Shown: positions 27,399-38,813 of the stretch, piece by piece
Layout: the number at the start of each line of letters is the position of its first letter
How positions within the stretch are numbered: position 1 is the first letter of the stretch
Assembly: GCF_000191885.1 (NCBI RefSeq)
Contig: NZ_AEWI01000037.1
Span: 1-64,000 of the forward strand
Origin: Anaerophaga thermohalophila DSM 12881
Lineage (GTDB): Bacteria > Bacteroidota > Bacteroidia > Bacteroidales > Marinilabiliaceae
DNA: 64,000 nucleotides
Direction: 5' to 3'
Translations under genes and position numbers: made by a program
The notes under the pieces: model-generated
Seen by the model: only the letters and a program-made list of their open reading frames with translations
Database searches by the model: none
What the model was told of the DNA's origin: nothing

Positions 27399-28650
27399 AT
27401 GGAGTTAAAAAGAGTAGTAGTTACAGGGTTGGGTACCATTAATCCGATAGGTAAAACCATCGAAGAGTATTGGGACAACCTGAAAAAAGGAGTAAGTGGT
27501 GCTGCACCCATTACTCGATTTGACGCCACCCATTTTAAAACAAAATTTGCTTGCGAGGTAAAAGACTACAATCCTACCGATTACTTCGATCGCAAAGAGG
27601 CAAGAAAAATGGACATGTTTGCTCAGTTTGCCATGATCGCGGCTGAGCAAGCATTCCGGGATGCTCAAATTGATCCCCAGGCCATAGACCAGGATATGGC
27701 AGGCGTCATCTGGGGTACGGGCATCGGTGGTATCATCACTTTCCTCGACGAAACGCGTTCTTTTGTAAAGAACAATGAAGTACCCCGTTTTAATCCATTC
27801 TTCATTCCAAAAATGATCTCTGATATGGCAGCAGGTCATATATCCATGAAGTACGGATTCAGGGGACCCAATTTTGGAACGGTATCGGCTTGTGCGTCTT
27901 CAACTCATGCAATTGCAAGCGCTTTAGACCTCATCAGACTCGGGAAGGCTGAAATGTTTATTACAGGAGGTTCGGAAGCTGCAATTAATGAAGCAGGAGT
28001 AGGCGGATTTAACGCTATGCAGGCAATTTCTACCCGCAACGACGACCCTGCCACAGCCTCACGACCTTTCGACAAGGACAGAGATGGCTTTGTAATAGGA
28101 GAAGGTGCGGGTGCCCTGGTTCTTGAAGAATATGAACACGCTGTGAAACGTGGTGCAAAAAATCTATTGCGAACTGGCAGGGTCAGGTATGACCGCCGAT
28201 GCCTATCACATGACAGCTCCCGACCCGGAAGGGAAAGGTGCTGAAAAAGTAATGATCAATGCCCTGAAAGATGGAAATATCCGTCCCGATGAAGTGGATT
28301 ACATCAACGTTCACGGCACTTCCACCCCGCTGGGAGACATCACTGAACCACGTGCCATTCAAAAGGTATTTGGAGACCACGCGTATAAGCTGAGCATCAG
28401 CTCCACAAAATCAATGACCGGACACCTGCTGGGTGCTGCCGGGGCTGTAGAGAGCATTGCATCGATTTTGGCAATGAAAAACAGCATTGTTCCTCCTACC
28501 ATTAATCTTTTTGAGCTCGATCCAGAAATTGATTCAAGACTCAATTTAACAGCCGGAAACGCTCAGGAAAGAAAAATAAAAGTGGTAATGTCGAATAATT
28601 TCGGTTTTGGGGGCCACAATGCTTGTGTGGTATTTAAAGCAGTAGAGTAA
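27399..28650 (+). CDS. fabF: Beta-ketoacyl-ACP synthase II, split by a frameshift
   Basis: Elongating condensing enzyme of fatty-acid synthesis, in two frames (27399-28244 and 28150-28650). Deleting one A from the A6 run at 28157-28162 joins ..EHAVKRGAK to [18 protein letters not shown] and gives a normal protein of about 417 residues. The active-site Cys165 (SACASSTHA) is in the first part. The two catalytic histidines ([11 protein letters not shown] and [12 protein letters not shown]) and [10 protein letters not shown] are in the second. Since fabF is a core gene and the break is a homopolymer, a base-calling error is more likely than a true pseudogene. Confidence 0.9.
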
Positions 28651-28653
28651 GTT

Positions 28654-29391
28654 GTGTTTATACCGCTTTTCAAATCTATAAAACTTTTTTCCCGTAAGGG
28701 AAGAAAGTTTTATAAATTTATAAATTCAATAACCGGGATTCGACCCGGCAATATTGACCTGTATCACCAGGCAGTGGTGCATAAATCTGTTATCAGACGA
28801 AACAGAAGAAAACCTTTTAACAACGAACGACTCGAATATCTGGGAGATGCCATTCTCGGAGCCGTAGTTGCTCAGGAATTATATCTTCTCTACCCAAACG
28901 AAGACGAAGGATTTCTTACAAAAACCCGCTCCCGGATTGTGAGCCGGGCCAATCTTAATCAAATCGCCCTGGACATGGGCCTTCAGGAATGGATACAATT
29001 CCATCCTCCCGGAGACATATCACAAACACACATCCTTGGCGATGCACTCGAAGCCATTATAGGCGCTATCTTTCTTGATAAGGGTTACGGAAGTTCACGA
29101 AAATTCATCCGAAACCGCATTCTCACCAAATACCTTGATTTAAAACAAATCGTTGAAAATGATACCAATTACAAGTCGATATTAATCGAGTGGGGACAAA
29201 AAAATAAGCACCCGGTTCATTTCATCACCGAAGAATACCCGGTAACTGAAGATAACGGTCCTGTTTTTATAGCCAGAGCTATTGTTAATGAAAAAATATC
29301 CGGAATGGGGACAGGCAATTCAAAAAAGGAGGCAGAACAAAAAGCTGCGAATGAAGCCTTAGAAAATGTCCAGACAGATACACCTTCATAA
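28654..29391 (+). CDS. rnc: Ribonuclease III
   Basis: Double-strand-specific RNase acting in rRNA and mRNA processing, 245 residues. The signature NERLEYLGDAILGAVV (57-72) and the second acidic site GDALEAIIGAIFLDKG are intact. A C-terminal dsRNA-binding domain (about 165-240) ends in GTGNSKKEAEQKAANEAL. The start is GTG at 28654, only 3 bp after the fabF stop, so the genes are translationally coupled. Confidence 0.95.
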   Translation: MFIPLFKSIKLFSRKGRKFYKFINSITGIRPGNIDLYHQAVVHKSVIRRNRRKPFNNERLEYLGDAILGAVVAQELYLLYPNEDEGFLTKTRSRIVSRANLNQIALDMGLQEWIQFHPPGDISQTHILGDALEAIIGAIFLDKGYGSSRKFIRNRILTKYLDLKQIVENDTNYKSILIEWGQKNKHPVHFITEEYPVTEDNGPVFIARAIVNEKISGMGTGNSKKEAEQKAANEALENVQTDTPS

Positions 29392-29436
29392 ATCATCAGG
29401 CAAAGTCTTGTGACGCTGATTTCGATAAAAAACAGT

Positions 29437-29577
29437 GAGTCTGATCCTAAAAGAGCTATTTTTGTCAAAGTCGAGGCACAGGAAATTCTTGAACCGAAAT
29501 TAACTAAATGTTTATGAGAATTTAAAAATTTACTACACCTATGAGATTGACAAAAAGAAACTTTCTGAAGTAGACTC
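29437..29577 (+). mobile_element. 141-bp MITE, diverged subfamily G
   Basis: Exactly 141 bp, with termini GAGTCTGATCCTAAAAG and (reverse complement of the right end) GAGTCTACTTCAGAAAG. It is flanked by a perfect 6-bp duplication, AACAGT (29431-29436 and 29578-29583). The interior aligns with subfamily A: ATTTTTGTCAAAGTCGAGGC, TTGAACCGAAATTAAC, TTATGAGAATTTAAAAATT. It lies between rnc and rprX. Confidence 0.88.
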
Positions 29578-29690
29578 AACAGTTGATTTCTTCCCTTAGT
29601 TGATAAAGCTTTATTAACTGAATATCAAGGTTTAAAGTTAATTATTGTTAATCGCAGTGATTTTCGAAATCAACCCATTATTTTTGTAGT

Positions 29691-31292
29691 ATGAGCAGGA
29701 AATTCATTTGGGTATTGACCATTATTATAGCTTTTACTCTGGCGGGACTGATCTATATCCAGACCCTGTGGATAAAAAATGCTACGAAAATAAAGGAGGA
29801 CCATTTCGATCAGACGGTACGGCAAGTGATGGATCAGGTTATTACCCGTCTTGAAATGAATGAAACATCGAGATTAGGTGCTCAGCTTAAATTAAACCCC
29901 ATCAACAATCTGCCCGAAAATCTTCGCAAAGAAAACAAATATTTCTCAGGCCAAAGCCACCAACCCCGGAGTGAAGAAGACCCGCAACTCGACATTACCT
30001 TTGATTTCTTTATCCAGGGTTCGAAAATGGATACCGAGTTTTCAACCTACAAAAAGGATTCATTGGTTTTTTCCTATCGGGAAACCACTCCGATGATATT
30101 CAATAAATCGGAGGTAACGGACCCGCTGGAAATTGCTTTCAACAACATCCAGCATCAGGTTCGCAATAAGATGGAAGAACAACGGAAAAGACTTCTTAAA
30201 GACCTTTTTGATGATGTGCCGATAGAGCAACGAGTGGATCGTGAACTGATTGATGCTTTTCTGCTAAAAGAATTTGAAGAAAAAGGCATAAAACTGCCTT
30301 ACGAGTTTTCGATTGTGGATTCGCGCGGCAAACGTGTAATGTCAACAGTTGGTTTCGATGAAAGTAAGGCCAATAAAATTCACCAGAAATACCTGTTCCC
30401 AAACGATTTGCACCCTAAAGCCAACCACATACAGCTCTATTTTCCCGAACGGCCTAACTACATCATGGATTCGATGGGAATGGTAATACCAAGCGCTGTT
30501 TTTACATTAATTATGGTACTGGCCTCTATCCTGACACTGATAATCATTGTCCGGCAAAAAAGGCTTGATGAGATAAAAAACGATTTCATCAACAACATGA
30601 CCCATGAATTTAAGACACCAATTTCCACAATATCGTTGGCATCACAAATGTTAAAAGATGGCTCGATAGCGAAAAGTCCTGATAGTCTGAAACATATATC
30701 AAGTGTGATACAGGACGAAAGCAAAAGATTGAGTTTTCAGGTTGAAAAAGTCCTGCAAATGGCTATCTTTGAAAAAGGAAGTGCCGGTTTAAAGATCAAA
30801 AAGGTGAATATTAACGAGCTTATTGCCAAAGTCACCAATAACTTTAAGCTGAAGGTAGAAAACAAAGACGGGCAGATCATTGAAAAACTGGAAGCCAAGA
30901 ATCCGACGGTTTACGTGGACGAAGTACATTTTACAAACGTTATTCATAACCTGCTCGACAATGCACTGAAATACCGCCGTGGAAAGCCGGTTTTTTATGT
31001 AAAAACATGGAACCGTCCGAAAAATGGTGTTGTAATATCCATAGAAGATAACGGCATGGGTATTTCAAAAGAAAATATAAAGCGTATCTTTGAAAAGTTT
31101 TACCGGGTACCCACCGGCAACATACACAACGTAAAAGGATTTGGTCTTGGGCTTGCTTATGTCAAAAAGATTGTAGAAGACCATGGCGGGACTATTACTG
31201 TTGAAAGTGAATTAAATACAGGTACGAAATTTGAAATTTTTTTACCCTTTAAAAATACCAAGGAATGGAAAAAGAATATAAAATTCTCCTGA
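29691..31292 (+). CDS. rprX: Sensor histidine kinase RprX-like
   Basis: 533 residues. TM1 (about 5-25) and TM2 (about 260-283) bracket a ~235-residue periplasmic sensor region. The H-box is NMTHEFKTPIS (His305), followed by N-, G1- (EDNGMGIS) and G2-boxes (GFGLGLAYV). Size, topology and pairing match RprX of Bacteroides. The gene overlaps the response-regulator gene by 28 bp. The stimulus is unknown. TATTTTTG just 5 bp before the ATG could be a -7 box, but no good -33 box is at the right distance. Confidence 0.88.
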   Translation: MSRKFIWVLTIIIAFTLAGLIYIQTLWIKNATKIKEDHFDQTVRQVMDQVITRLEMNETSRLGAQLKLNPINNLPENLRKENKYFSGQSHQPRSEEDPQLDITFDFFIQGSKMDTEFSTYKKDSLVFSYRETTPMIFNKSEVTDPLEIAFNNIQHQVRNKMEEQRKRLLKDLFDDVPIEQRVDRELIDAFLLKEFEEKGIKLPYEFSIVDSRGKRVMSTVGFDESKANKIHQKYLFPNDLHPKANHIQLYFPERPNYIMDSMGMVIPSAVFTLIMVLASILTLIIIVRQKRLDEIKNDFINNMTHEFKTPISTISLASQMLKDGSIAKSPDSLKHISSVIQDESKRLSFQVEKVLQMAIFEKGSAGLKIKKVNINELIAKVTNNFKLKVENKDGQIIEKLEAKNPTVYVDEVHFTNVIHNLLDNALKYRRGKPVFYVKTWNRPKNGVVISIEDNGMGISKENIKRIFEKFYRVPTGNIHNVKGFGLGLAYVKKIVEDHGGTITVESELNTGTKFEIFLPFKNTKEWKKNIKFS

Positions 31293-31948
31293 CCGAAGAC
31301 GACGAGAACTTAGGCATGCTGCTTCGCGAATATCTTGAAGCCAAAGGTTATGAAACCGATCTTGTACCGGATGGCGAACAAGGTTATGATGCATTCATGA
31401 ACAAAAAATACGATGTATGTATTTTTGATGTCATGATGCCTAAAAAAGACGGATTTACTCTCGCCAAAGAGATCCGAATGGTAAATACTGATGTACCCAT
31501 TATTTTCCTCACTGCCAAATCAATGAAGGAAGATATTTTTCAGGGGTTCAAGATCGGCGCTGACGATTACATCGCCAAGCCATTCAGTATGGAAGAGCTG
31601 CTTTTCCGTATTGAAGCTATTTTGCGTCGTACAAAAGGCGGGCTTGCCAATCAGGAAGTCTTCCAGCTTGGGAAGTACAAATTCGACACCCAAAAGCAAC
31701 AACTGATCGATGGTGACAAGGTGGTTAAACTAACTACCAAGGAATCCGAATTACTGAAATTGCTTTGTAACAATGCCAACAAGGTATTGGAACGTAATTT
31801 CGCCCTCAAAACAATCTGGGTGGACGACAATTACTTCAATGCCCGAAGCATGGACGTGTACATCACCAAGCTCAGGAAGCACCTGAAGGATGAACCTTCC
31901 GTTGAGATTATCAACGTGCATGGTAAAGGTTACAAGCTGGTTCTCTGA
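31265..31948 (+). CDS. rprY: Response regulator RprY-like, OmpR family
   Basis: 227 residues: receiver domain with Glu/Asp 11-13 and phosphoacceptor Asp55 (IFDVMMPKKDG), then an OmpR/PhoB winged helix (about 130-225) with TTKESELLKLL and RSMDVYITKLRKHL. It overlaps rprX by 28 bp, a strong sign of co-expression as a two-component system. In Bacteroides the RprXY pair was linked to tetracycline-resistance transfer and stress control; the targets here cannot be inferred. Confidence 0.9.
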   Translation: MEKEYKILLTEDDENLGMLLREYLEAKGYETDLVPDGEQGYDAFMNKKYDVCIFDVMMPKKDGFTLAKEIRMVNTDVPIIFLTAKSMKEDIFQGFKIGADDYIAKPFSMEELLFRIEAILRRTKGGLANQEVFQLGKYKFDTQKQQLIDGDKVVKLTTKESELLKLLCNNANKVLERNFALKTIWVDDNYFNARSMDVYITKLRKHLKDEPSVEIINVHGKGYKLVL

Positions 31949-31976
31949 TTTATCCGCGGTCAGGAAAAGCAGAATC

Positions 31977-32032
31977 AATAATATCTGCCGGCCCGATAAG
32001 GAAAATTATACCGGGCCGGGATATTATTTTTT
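31977..32032. terminator. Bidirectional rho-independent terminator
   Basis: Long hairpin with AATAATATC..CCGGCCCG on the left and CGGGCCGG.ATATTATT on the right, followed by a T run. It separates the convergent rprY and beta-barrel genes and, with A-rich sequence on the other side, could serve both. Confidence 0.8.
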
Positions 32033-32049
32033 GTCCCATTTTTATATGA

Positions 32050-32634
32050 TTACTTCTTCCGGGAGCTACGAAAACTAACGGCCAGACCGATTTCCAACCA
32101 GCCCGATCTCATATCCTCGGCATCTTCACTGTTCGAATGCAGATTATAATGATATCTTCCTTCGAGAGATAGTCTCATGTTTCCTAACAGAAAACCGTAA
32201 TCAATCCCTCCTGCCAGTCCGAAAAGCGTCCTTCTGTCAAAAACAACATCATCCTGATGGTCAAGCACCATCTGTAAATAGGAGCCGACATTCAATCCAA
32301 TATCATGCTTTCTTCCCAACGGAAATCTTACCCGCGTCATAAAAGGAGTGTGAATAAAGCTGTACGAATAATCTGTTCCTTCCGAGCTGAACGACAACCG
32401 GTTATAATTCACCTCCATCAAAAAACCCATATTTTTTGTCTGCATGTGAAGGTACCGGACGCCGACCACGGGGCCTGCAAAGTTACTTCCCACATCGTCA
32501 TCCGATATGTATGCCTTGGCAAAACTTGCCGAAGATTTAACCCCCATTTCAAAAAACGGGGTGAATTCGCTTTGAGCAAACATGCCGGCATTTAACAGCA
32601 AAAAGGCAGAAACAAAAAAAAGCAGTTGTCTCAT
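32050..32634 (-). CDS. Small outer-membrane beta-barrel protein, PorT/OmpX-like
   Basis: 194 residues with a signal peptide (about 1-20, MFA-QSEFTPF) and alternating amphipathic strands (GVRYLHMQTKNMGFLMEVNYNRLSF, GGIDYGFLLGNMRLSLEGRYHYNL). The final stretch LEIGLAVSFRSSRKK would be the last strand. This is the general Bacteroidetes outer-membrane beta-barrel (PF13568-like) class, whose roles vary. It sits downstream of lepA on the same strand with a 52-bp gap, but there is no functional link. Confidence 0.7.
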   Translation of the reverse strand: MRQLLFFVSAFLLLNAGMFAQSEFTPFFEMGVKSSASFAKAYISDDDVGSNFAGPVVGVRYLHMQTKNMGFLMEVNYNRLSFSSEGTDYSYSFIHTPFMTRVRFPLGRKHDIGLNVGSYLQMVLDHQDDVVFDRRTLFGLAGGIDYGFLLGNMRLSLEGRYHYNLHSNSEDAEDMRSGWLEIGLAVSFRSSRKK

Positions 32635-32686
32635 ATATAGATTATTGGATTTTCAGATATCAGATGGTTAACCTCCGGCATTTTTA

Positions 32687-34474
32687 TTAATCGAGTTTCA
32701 GTACTTCAAGAAAAGCCTTTTGAGGCACTTCAACATTCCCGACCTGTTTCATCCGTTTTTTCCCTCTTTTCTGTTTTTCCAACAGTTTCCGTTTTCGTGT
32801 AATATCGCCGCCATAACATTTGGCTGTAACATCTTTGCGGAGTGCTTTAACCGTTTCGCGTGCAATAATCTTTGATCCGATAGCCGCCTGAATGGCCACA
32901 TCAAACTGCTGTCGTGGTATTAACTCTTTCAGCTTTTCGCACATACGGCGTCCCAAAGGGTAGGCATTGTCGATATGCGTCAGTGTCGAAAGTGCATCAA
33001 CCGGCTCGCCGTTCAGAAGCACATCCAGACGTGCCAGTTTTGATGCACGATAACCCGTTGTATAATAATCAAACGAAGCATATCCTTTGGAGATACTTTT
33101 CAATTTGTCATAGAAATCAAAAACAATTTCGGCCAGTGGCATATCAAAACTCAACTCCACTCTGTTGGAAGTAAGGTAGTGCTGGTTGACCAATTCTCCC
33201 CTTTTACTTAAACACAAAGTCATTATAGGGCCGATAAAATCGGATCTGGAAATAATCTGAGCACGAATATAAGGTTCTTCCACATGATCGATAACCGTTG
33301 GCTCAGGTAACCCCGAGGGATTGTGAACTTCGAGCACTTCCCCTTGTCTCGTATGAACCTGATACGGAACGTTGGGTACGGTTGTAATCACATCCATATC
33401 GAATTCCCGGTCGAGTCGTTCCTGAACAATCTCCATGTGAAGCATTCCGAGGAACCCGCACCGGAATCCAAAGCCGAGTGCCACAGACGATTCCGGTTGA
33501 AATGTCAGGGATGCATCGTTGAGTTGGAGTTTTTCGATGGCTGCGCGCAAATCTTCATAGTCATCCGTATCAATGGGATAAACGCCCGCAAAGACCATTG
33601 GTTTAACTTCCTCGAAGCCCGATATAGCTTTCGAGCAGGGACGGGCAACGTGAGTGATGGTATCGCCGACCTTAACTTCCTTACTCGTTTTAATGCCTGA
33701 GATGATATACCCAACGTCACCGGTGCTGAGCACATCACGAGGAACCATTCCAAGTTTCAGGACGCCAATTTCTTCGGCTTCATATTGACGGCCCGTATTC
33801 ACAAATTTTACTTTATCCCCTTTACGTATCTCGCCGTTGAACACTTTAAAATAGGCAATAATTCCCCTGAAATTATTAAATACCGAGTCAAAGATAAGAG
33901 CCTGAAGAGGTGCATTAGGATCGCCGACCGGTGGAGGTATCCGTTCCACTATGGCATCGAGTATCTCTTCGGCACCCATCCCGGTTTTACCGCTTGCACG
34001 TATGATATCACTCCTGTCGCAGCCTATCAGGTCAATAATCTGATCCTCCACTTCTTCGGGCATTGCACTCTCCATATCCATTTTGTTAAGTACAGGAATT
34101 ATGGTAAGATTGTGGTCGACAGCCAGATACAAATTACTTATGGTTTGCGCCTGAATTCCCTGTGTGGCATCCACAATCAAAAGCGCTCCTTCACAAGAGG
34201 CGATTGAACGCGATACTTCATAAGAAAAATCAACATGTCCGGGAGTATCTATCAAATTCAATGTAAAAATTTCATCTCCTTTAGGATATTGCATCTGTAT
34301 GGCATGACTCTTAATGGTAATTCCCCGCTCCCGCTCCAGATCCATACTGTCCAGGGTTTGTTCGAGCAATTCGCGATCGGTCACTGTTTTGGTTCGTTCC
34401 AGTAACCTGTCAGCCAAAGTACTCTTACCGTGGTCGATATGGGCAATGATGCAAAAGTTCCTTATATTCTTCAT
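32687..34474 (-). CDS. lepA: Elongation factor 4
   Basis: Ribosomal back-translocating GTPase, 595 residues from the ATG at 34474. The open frame extends to 34522, but [20 protein letters not shown] is the conserved N-terminus. G1 is [10 protein letters not shown]3 is DTPGHVDF, and G4 is NKMD. EF-G-like domains and the LepA-specific C-terminal domain follow ([36 protein letters not shown]). Length is normal. Confidence 0.96.
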   Translation of the reverse strand: MKNIRNFCIIAHIDHGKSTLADRLLERTKTVTDRELLEQTLDSMDLERERGITIKSHAIQMQYPKGDEIFTLNLIDTPGHVDFSYEVSRSIASCEGALLIVDATQGIQAQTISNLYLAVDHNLTIIPVLNKMDMESAMPEEVEDQIIDLIGCDRSDIIRASGKTGMGAEEILDAIVERIPPPVGDPNAPLQALIFDSVFNNFRGIIAYFKVFNGEIRKGDKVKFVNTGRQYEAEEIGVLKLGMVPRDVLSTGDVGYIISGIKTSKEVKVGDTITHVARPCSKAISGFEEVKPMVFAGVYPIDTDDYEDLRAAIEKLQLNDASLTFQPESSVALGFGFRCGFLGMLHMEIVQERLDREFDMDVITTVPNVPYQVHTRQGEVLEVHNPSGLPEPTVIDHVEEPYIRAQIISRSDFIGPIMTLCLSKRGELVNQHYLTSNRVELSFDMPLAEIVFDFYDKLKSISKGYASFDYYTTGYRASKLARLDVLLNGEPVDALSTLTHIDNAYPLGRRMCEKLKELIPRQQFDVAIQAAIGSKIIARETVKALRKDVTAKCYGGDITRKRKLLEKQKRGKKRMKQVGNVEVPQKAFLEVLKLD

Positions 34475-34751
34475 GTATAAATATGTTTTCTGTGATCTGC
34501 TGTTGTATTGCCAAATGCTCATGATCCGGATTCACGTTTGCAAAGATATTTAAATAATGGATTATTACATTGGCTGTTTCAATATCTTTAGTCTTATTGC
34601 TGTAACAGGGTTAAACATTACCCAAATTATTGCAAGCAATGTGTCCGAACGGCTCTGTCGCTTTGCTAAGGAATAAGCAAAAACCGACGCCGAAAGTGTC
34701 GTATATTAATGACAAAAGCGCAAATTGGAAAAGATAAACAACATAAATCCC

Positions 34752-35045
34752 GGTGAAACGAGCATGACAAGGTTTGCCTTAATAGATTATCAGATTTTTA
34801 GATATAAGTAATTTAGTCATTAGTTTTTAGTCAGTAGTTTTTAGTCAGTAGTTTTTAGTCAGTAGTTTTTAGTCAGTAGTTTTTAGTCAGTAGTTTTTAG
34901 TCAGTAGTTTTTAGTCAGTAGCCAGTAGTGTGAATTATAAACACAACATACGTCTTTGCGTTTAAGCTTTTTTTTTCCAACCCCATGCAACACAACAGTT
35001 TGTCCGTATAAAGAAAAAATATTTATAGTGAAACGAGCATGACAA
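34752..35045. repeat. Repeat D, copy 2, with a 14-bp VNTR
   Basis: Inverted copy of the window's first ~200 bp, bounded on each side by GTGAAACGAGCATGACAA. It contains about seven perfect tandem copies of TAGTTTTTAGTCAG (34821-34924), against about two in copy 1 and one to two in copy 3. Part of the 1.65-kb gene-free stretch 34475-36128, which is made of several repeat families. Confidence 0.85.
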
Positions 35046-35104
35046 AGTTTGTCTCAAAAAAACATGTATAATTAACCTCTAATCATCAAAGAAACCAAAA
35101 ACAG

Positions 35105-35315
35105 GTAACAGATTCTTCGTCGTTACCTCCTCAGAATGACATTAGACAGTCTGTCATTCTGAGCGGAGCGAAAAATCTCATAAGTGGCAAAGATTCTTTG
35201 AATGATAAAAAACGACGAAAGGAACGTGTTGTAACAAGAGAAAGATTCTTCGTCGTGCCTCCTCAGAATGACACTGACCGCTCTGTCATTCTGAGCGAAG
35301 CGAAGAATCTACTGT
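35105..35315. repeat. Two palindromic repeats of the CATTCTGAGCGAAGCGAAGAATCT type
   Basis: Two elements, at about 35110-35180 and 35248-35312, each with AGATTCTTCGTCG at the left, TCAGAATGACA and TGTCATTCTGAGCG around the centre, and CGAAGAATCT or CGAAAAATCT at the right. A third lies at 41968-42055. This palindrome is widespread in Bacteroidetes and some other phyla. Confidence 0.75.
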
Positions 35316-35395
35316 CAATTAAAATATGATAAGTTGCATCATTTCAATAACTTAAATATATTTTATACGGATAAAATGAGCATGGGCAAAAATTG

Positions 35396-35552
35396 TTATA
35401 AAATTGTTAGGACTGTTAGATTGTTAGGACTGTTAAATTGTTAGATTGTTAGGATTGTTAGCTAATGTAATAAAACTTATAACATTCTAATAACTAACAC
35501 ATTAACAATTCTAACAATTCTAACAGCCGTAACAATTTATTAAATGTAAGAT
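35396..35552. repeat. TTGTTAGAT-type array and inverted copy of the 41.5 kb repeat
   Basis: Runs of TTGTTAGGA/TTGTTAGAT are followed by a ~90-bp segment that is the reverse complement of 41462-41553 (ATAAAACTTATAACATTC, AACAGCCGTAACAATTTATT). MITE A5 is inserted at its right border. Confidence 0.75.
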
Positions 35553-35693
35553 GAGTGCAGTATAAAAAGCATATTTTTGTCAAAATCAAGGCGTTTTAAA
35601 TTTTTGTACCGGAGTTAACTTGTTGTTAATGAGGATGCAAAAATTTAAAACAACACCGAGTTTGGCAACAAAGATGCTTTTTAGACTGGGCTC
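35553..35693 (+). mobile_element. 141-bp MITE, subfamily A, copy A5, with perfect target duplication
   Basis: Full-length copy flanked by TAAGAT on both sides (35547-35552 and 35694-35699). The homologous repeat at 41.46 kb has a single copy of this hexamer (ATCTTA, 41462-41467, reverse strand) and no insert, which is a second empty-site proof of mobility. Confidence 0.94.
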
Positions 35694-35767
35694 TAAGATG
35701 AAATGAACACAGATAGGGGTTCTTTTTTGGTCAATGCCAAAAAGAACAATGGAAAATAAATTTGAAA

Positions 35768-35795
35768 CAGGCTGCTGACTTTTTCAGCAGCCTCT
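35768..35795. repeat. Hairpin GGCTGCTGA/TCAGCAGCC
   Basis: A 9-bp stem around CTTTT within the gene-free stretch. Such GCTGCTGA palindromes are common at the ends of decayed insertion sequences or as terminators. No gene is recognisable on either side. Confidence 0.5.
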
Positions 35796-35965
35796 ACGTA
35801 GAGTTCTTATTTTGAGAAATCTGAAAAGTTTTGGCCCGGAATACAGGATGATTATGATTTGGAAAAAAGAAAAATAACCCAAAGGGAAATTGCAGATAAT
35901 TAAAAAATAATCCGGTTTTGCCTTGAAATTGGTCTAAAAATCGCGTAAAATAGCACCCTTAAAAA

Positions 35966-36128
35966 TCATACGGATGAAACGAGCATGAAAAGTTTGCCTT
36001 AATAGATTATCAGATTTTTAGATATAAGATTTAAGATGAAATGAACATAGATAGGTTTTCCACAATAAGAATATGGATAAATCTTTCATGCGAGTTCCAT
36101 CCGACCTTAATAAATAAATTTTATACGG
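35966..36128 (-). repeat. Repeat C, long composite copy ending on a start codon
   Basis: It runs from ATACGGATGAAACGAGCATG through TTATCAGATTTTTAGATATAAG to CATGCGAGTTCCATCCGACC and AAATAAATTTTATACGG. The next base pair is the ATG of the epimerase gene. The octamer ATACGGAT occurs at both ends. Confidence 0.7.
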
Positions 36129-37097
36129 ATGAATAAAATAATTGTAACCGGCTGTGCCGGATTTATCGGTTCCCATTTATCAGAAACATTACTAAAAGAA
36201 GGGCATAAAGTTATTGGCATCGATAATTTCGACTCCTATTACAGTCCTGCCATAAAAAGAGACAATCTGAAGAATTGTTTGTCTGACAAAAATTTTCTGT
36301 TTTTTGAGAAAGATTTAAGAGATGAAGCTTCTGTTCACAAAATCTTCTCCGAAGGCGCTGATATCGTCGTTCATCTTGCAGGGAAAGCCGGTGTACGTCC
36401 AAGTATTGAAGCCCCGCAAAGTTATATCGACCATAACATTACATCGACAAGAGTTGTGCTCGATGCTATGAAAAAAAACAACATTACTAAACTGGCTTTT
36501 GCAAGCTCTTCGTCGGTATATGGTAACAATCCGCAAACGCCGTGGCACGAGGACATAAATGTTGACAACCCCGTCTCGCCTTACGCATTCTCAAAAAAAT
36601 CGTGCGAACTTTTAAATTACACCTGGCATCATTTATACAAATTCGACATCATTAATATGCGGTTCTTTACGGTATACGGGCCCCGTCAGCGTCCCGACCT
36701 GGCCATTCATAAATTTACTCGTATGATGTTCGAAAATGTTCCGCTTACCTTGTTCGGCGATGGCAGTTCAGCCAGAGATTACACCTACGTTTCGGATACC
36801 GTGAGCGGAATACTTGGGGTTATCAGTTACCTGATGTCGCACAATTCTGTATTCGAGATAGTAAATCTGGGCAACAATCATCCGGTAACTTTAAAAGAGC
36901 TCGTTCAAAAGATAAGCCAGGTCACGGGCATAGACCCCAAAATTGAAAGGTTACCTGTACAGCCCGGTGATGTCGATATCACTTATGCCGATATCAGGAA
37001 AGCCAAACGGATGATTGGTTATCAGCCTCAGGTAAAGCTTGAAGACGGCCTGACAAATTTCGTGGAATGGTTCAAAAAGAAAAAGGCTGCCCTTTAA
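36129..37097 (+). CDS. Nucleotide-sugar epimerase (UDP-glucuronate 4-epimerase-like)
   Basis: Extended SDR enzyme, 322 residues. The NAD-binding motif is VTGCAGFIGSHL (GxxGxxG at 8-14), and the catalytic set is Ser/Tyr-Lys in SSSSVYG and YAFSKKSCE. FTVYGPRQRPDLAIHKFT and RDYTYVSDTVSGI are typical of UDP-GlcA 4-epimerases, which supply UDP-galacturonate for capsule or LPS. No other polysaccharide genes adjoin it. Start ATG directly abuts repeat C. Confidence 0.87.
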   Translation: MNKIIVTGCAGFIGSHLSETLLKEGHKVIGIDNFDSYYSPAIKRDNLKNCLSDKNFLFFEKDLRDEASVHKIFSEGADIVVHLAGKAGVRPSIEAPQSYIDHNITSTRVVLDAMKKNNITKLAFASSSSVYGNNPQTPWHEDINVDNPVSPYAFSKKSCELLNYTWHHLYKFDIINMRFFTVYGPRQRPDLAIHKFTRMMFENVPLTLFGDGSSARDYTYVSDTVSGILGVISYLMSHNSVFEIVNLGNNHPVTLKELVQKISQVTGIDPKIERLPVQPGDVDITYADIRKAKRMIGYQPQVKLEDGLTNFVEWFKKKKAAL

Positions 37098-37108
37098 AGA
37101 CAGCCTTT
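37083..37108. terminator. Terminator hairpin between epimerase and groEL
   Basis: AAAGGCTG / CAGCCTTT, with the epimerase stop codon inside the loop. Pairing plus the flanking A and T runs would let it act on both convergent transcripts. Confidence 0.65.
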
Positions 37109-37140
37109 CCTAATGTTATGCTCAGTTTATGTTTTACTGA

Positions 37141-38790
<1,650 letters not shown>

Positions 38791-38813
38791 TTAGTAATGT
38801 TTTTAAGTTAAAA

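Noticed and set aside
34821-34924. Possible CRISPR array
   Set aside because: The repeat unit is 14 bp and strictly tandem with no unique spacers, and there are no cas genes.
35700-35960. Possible decayed transposase gene near the GCTGCTGA hairpin
   Set aside because: No frame of useful length or recognisable DDE/HUH motif was found.
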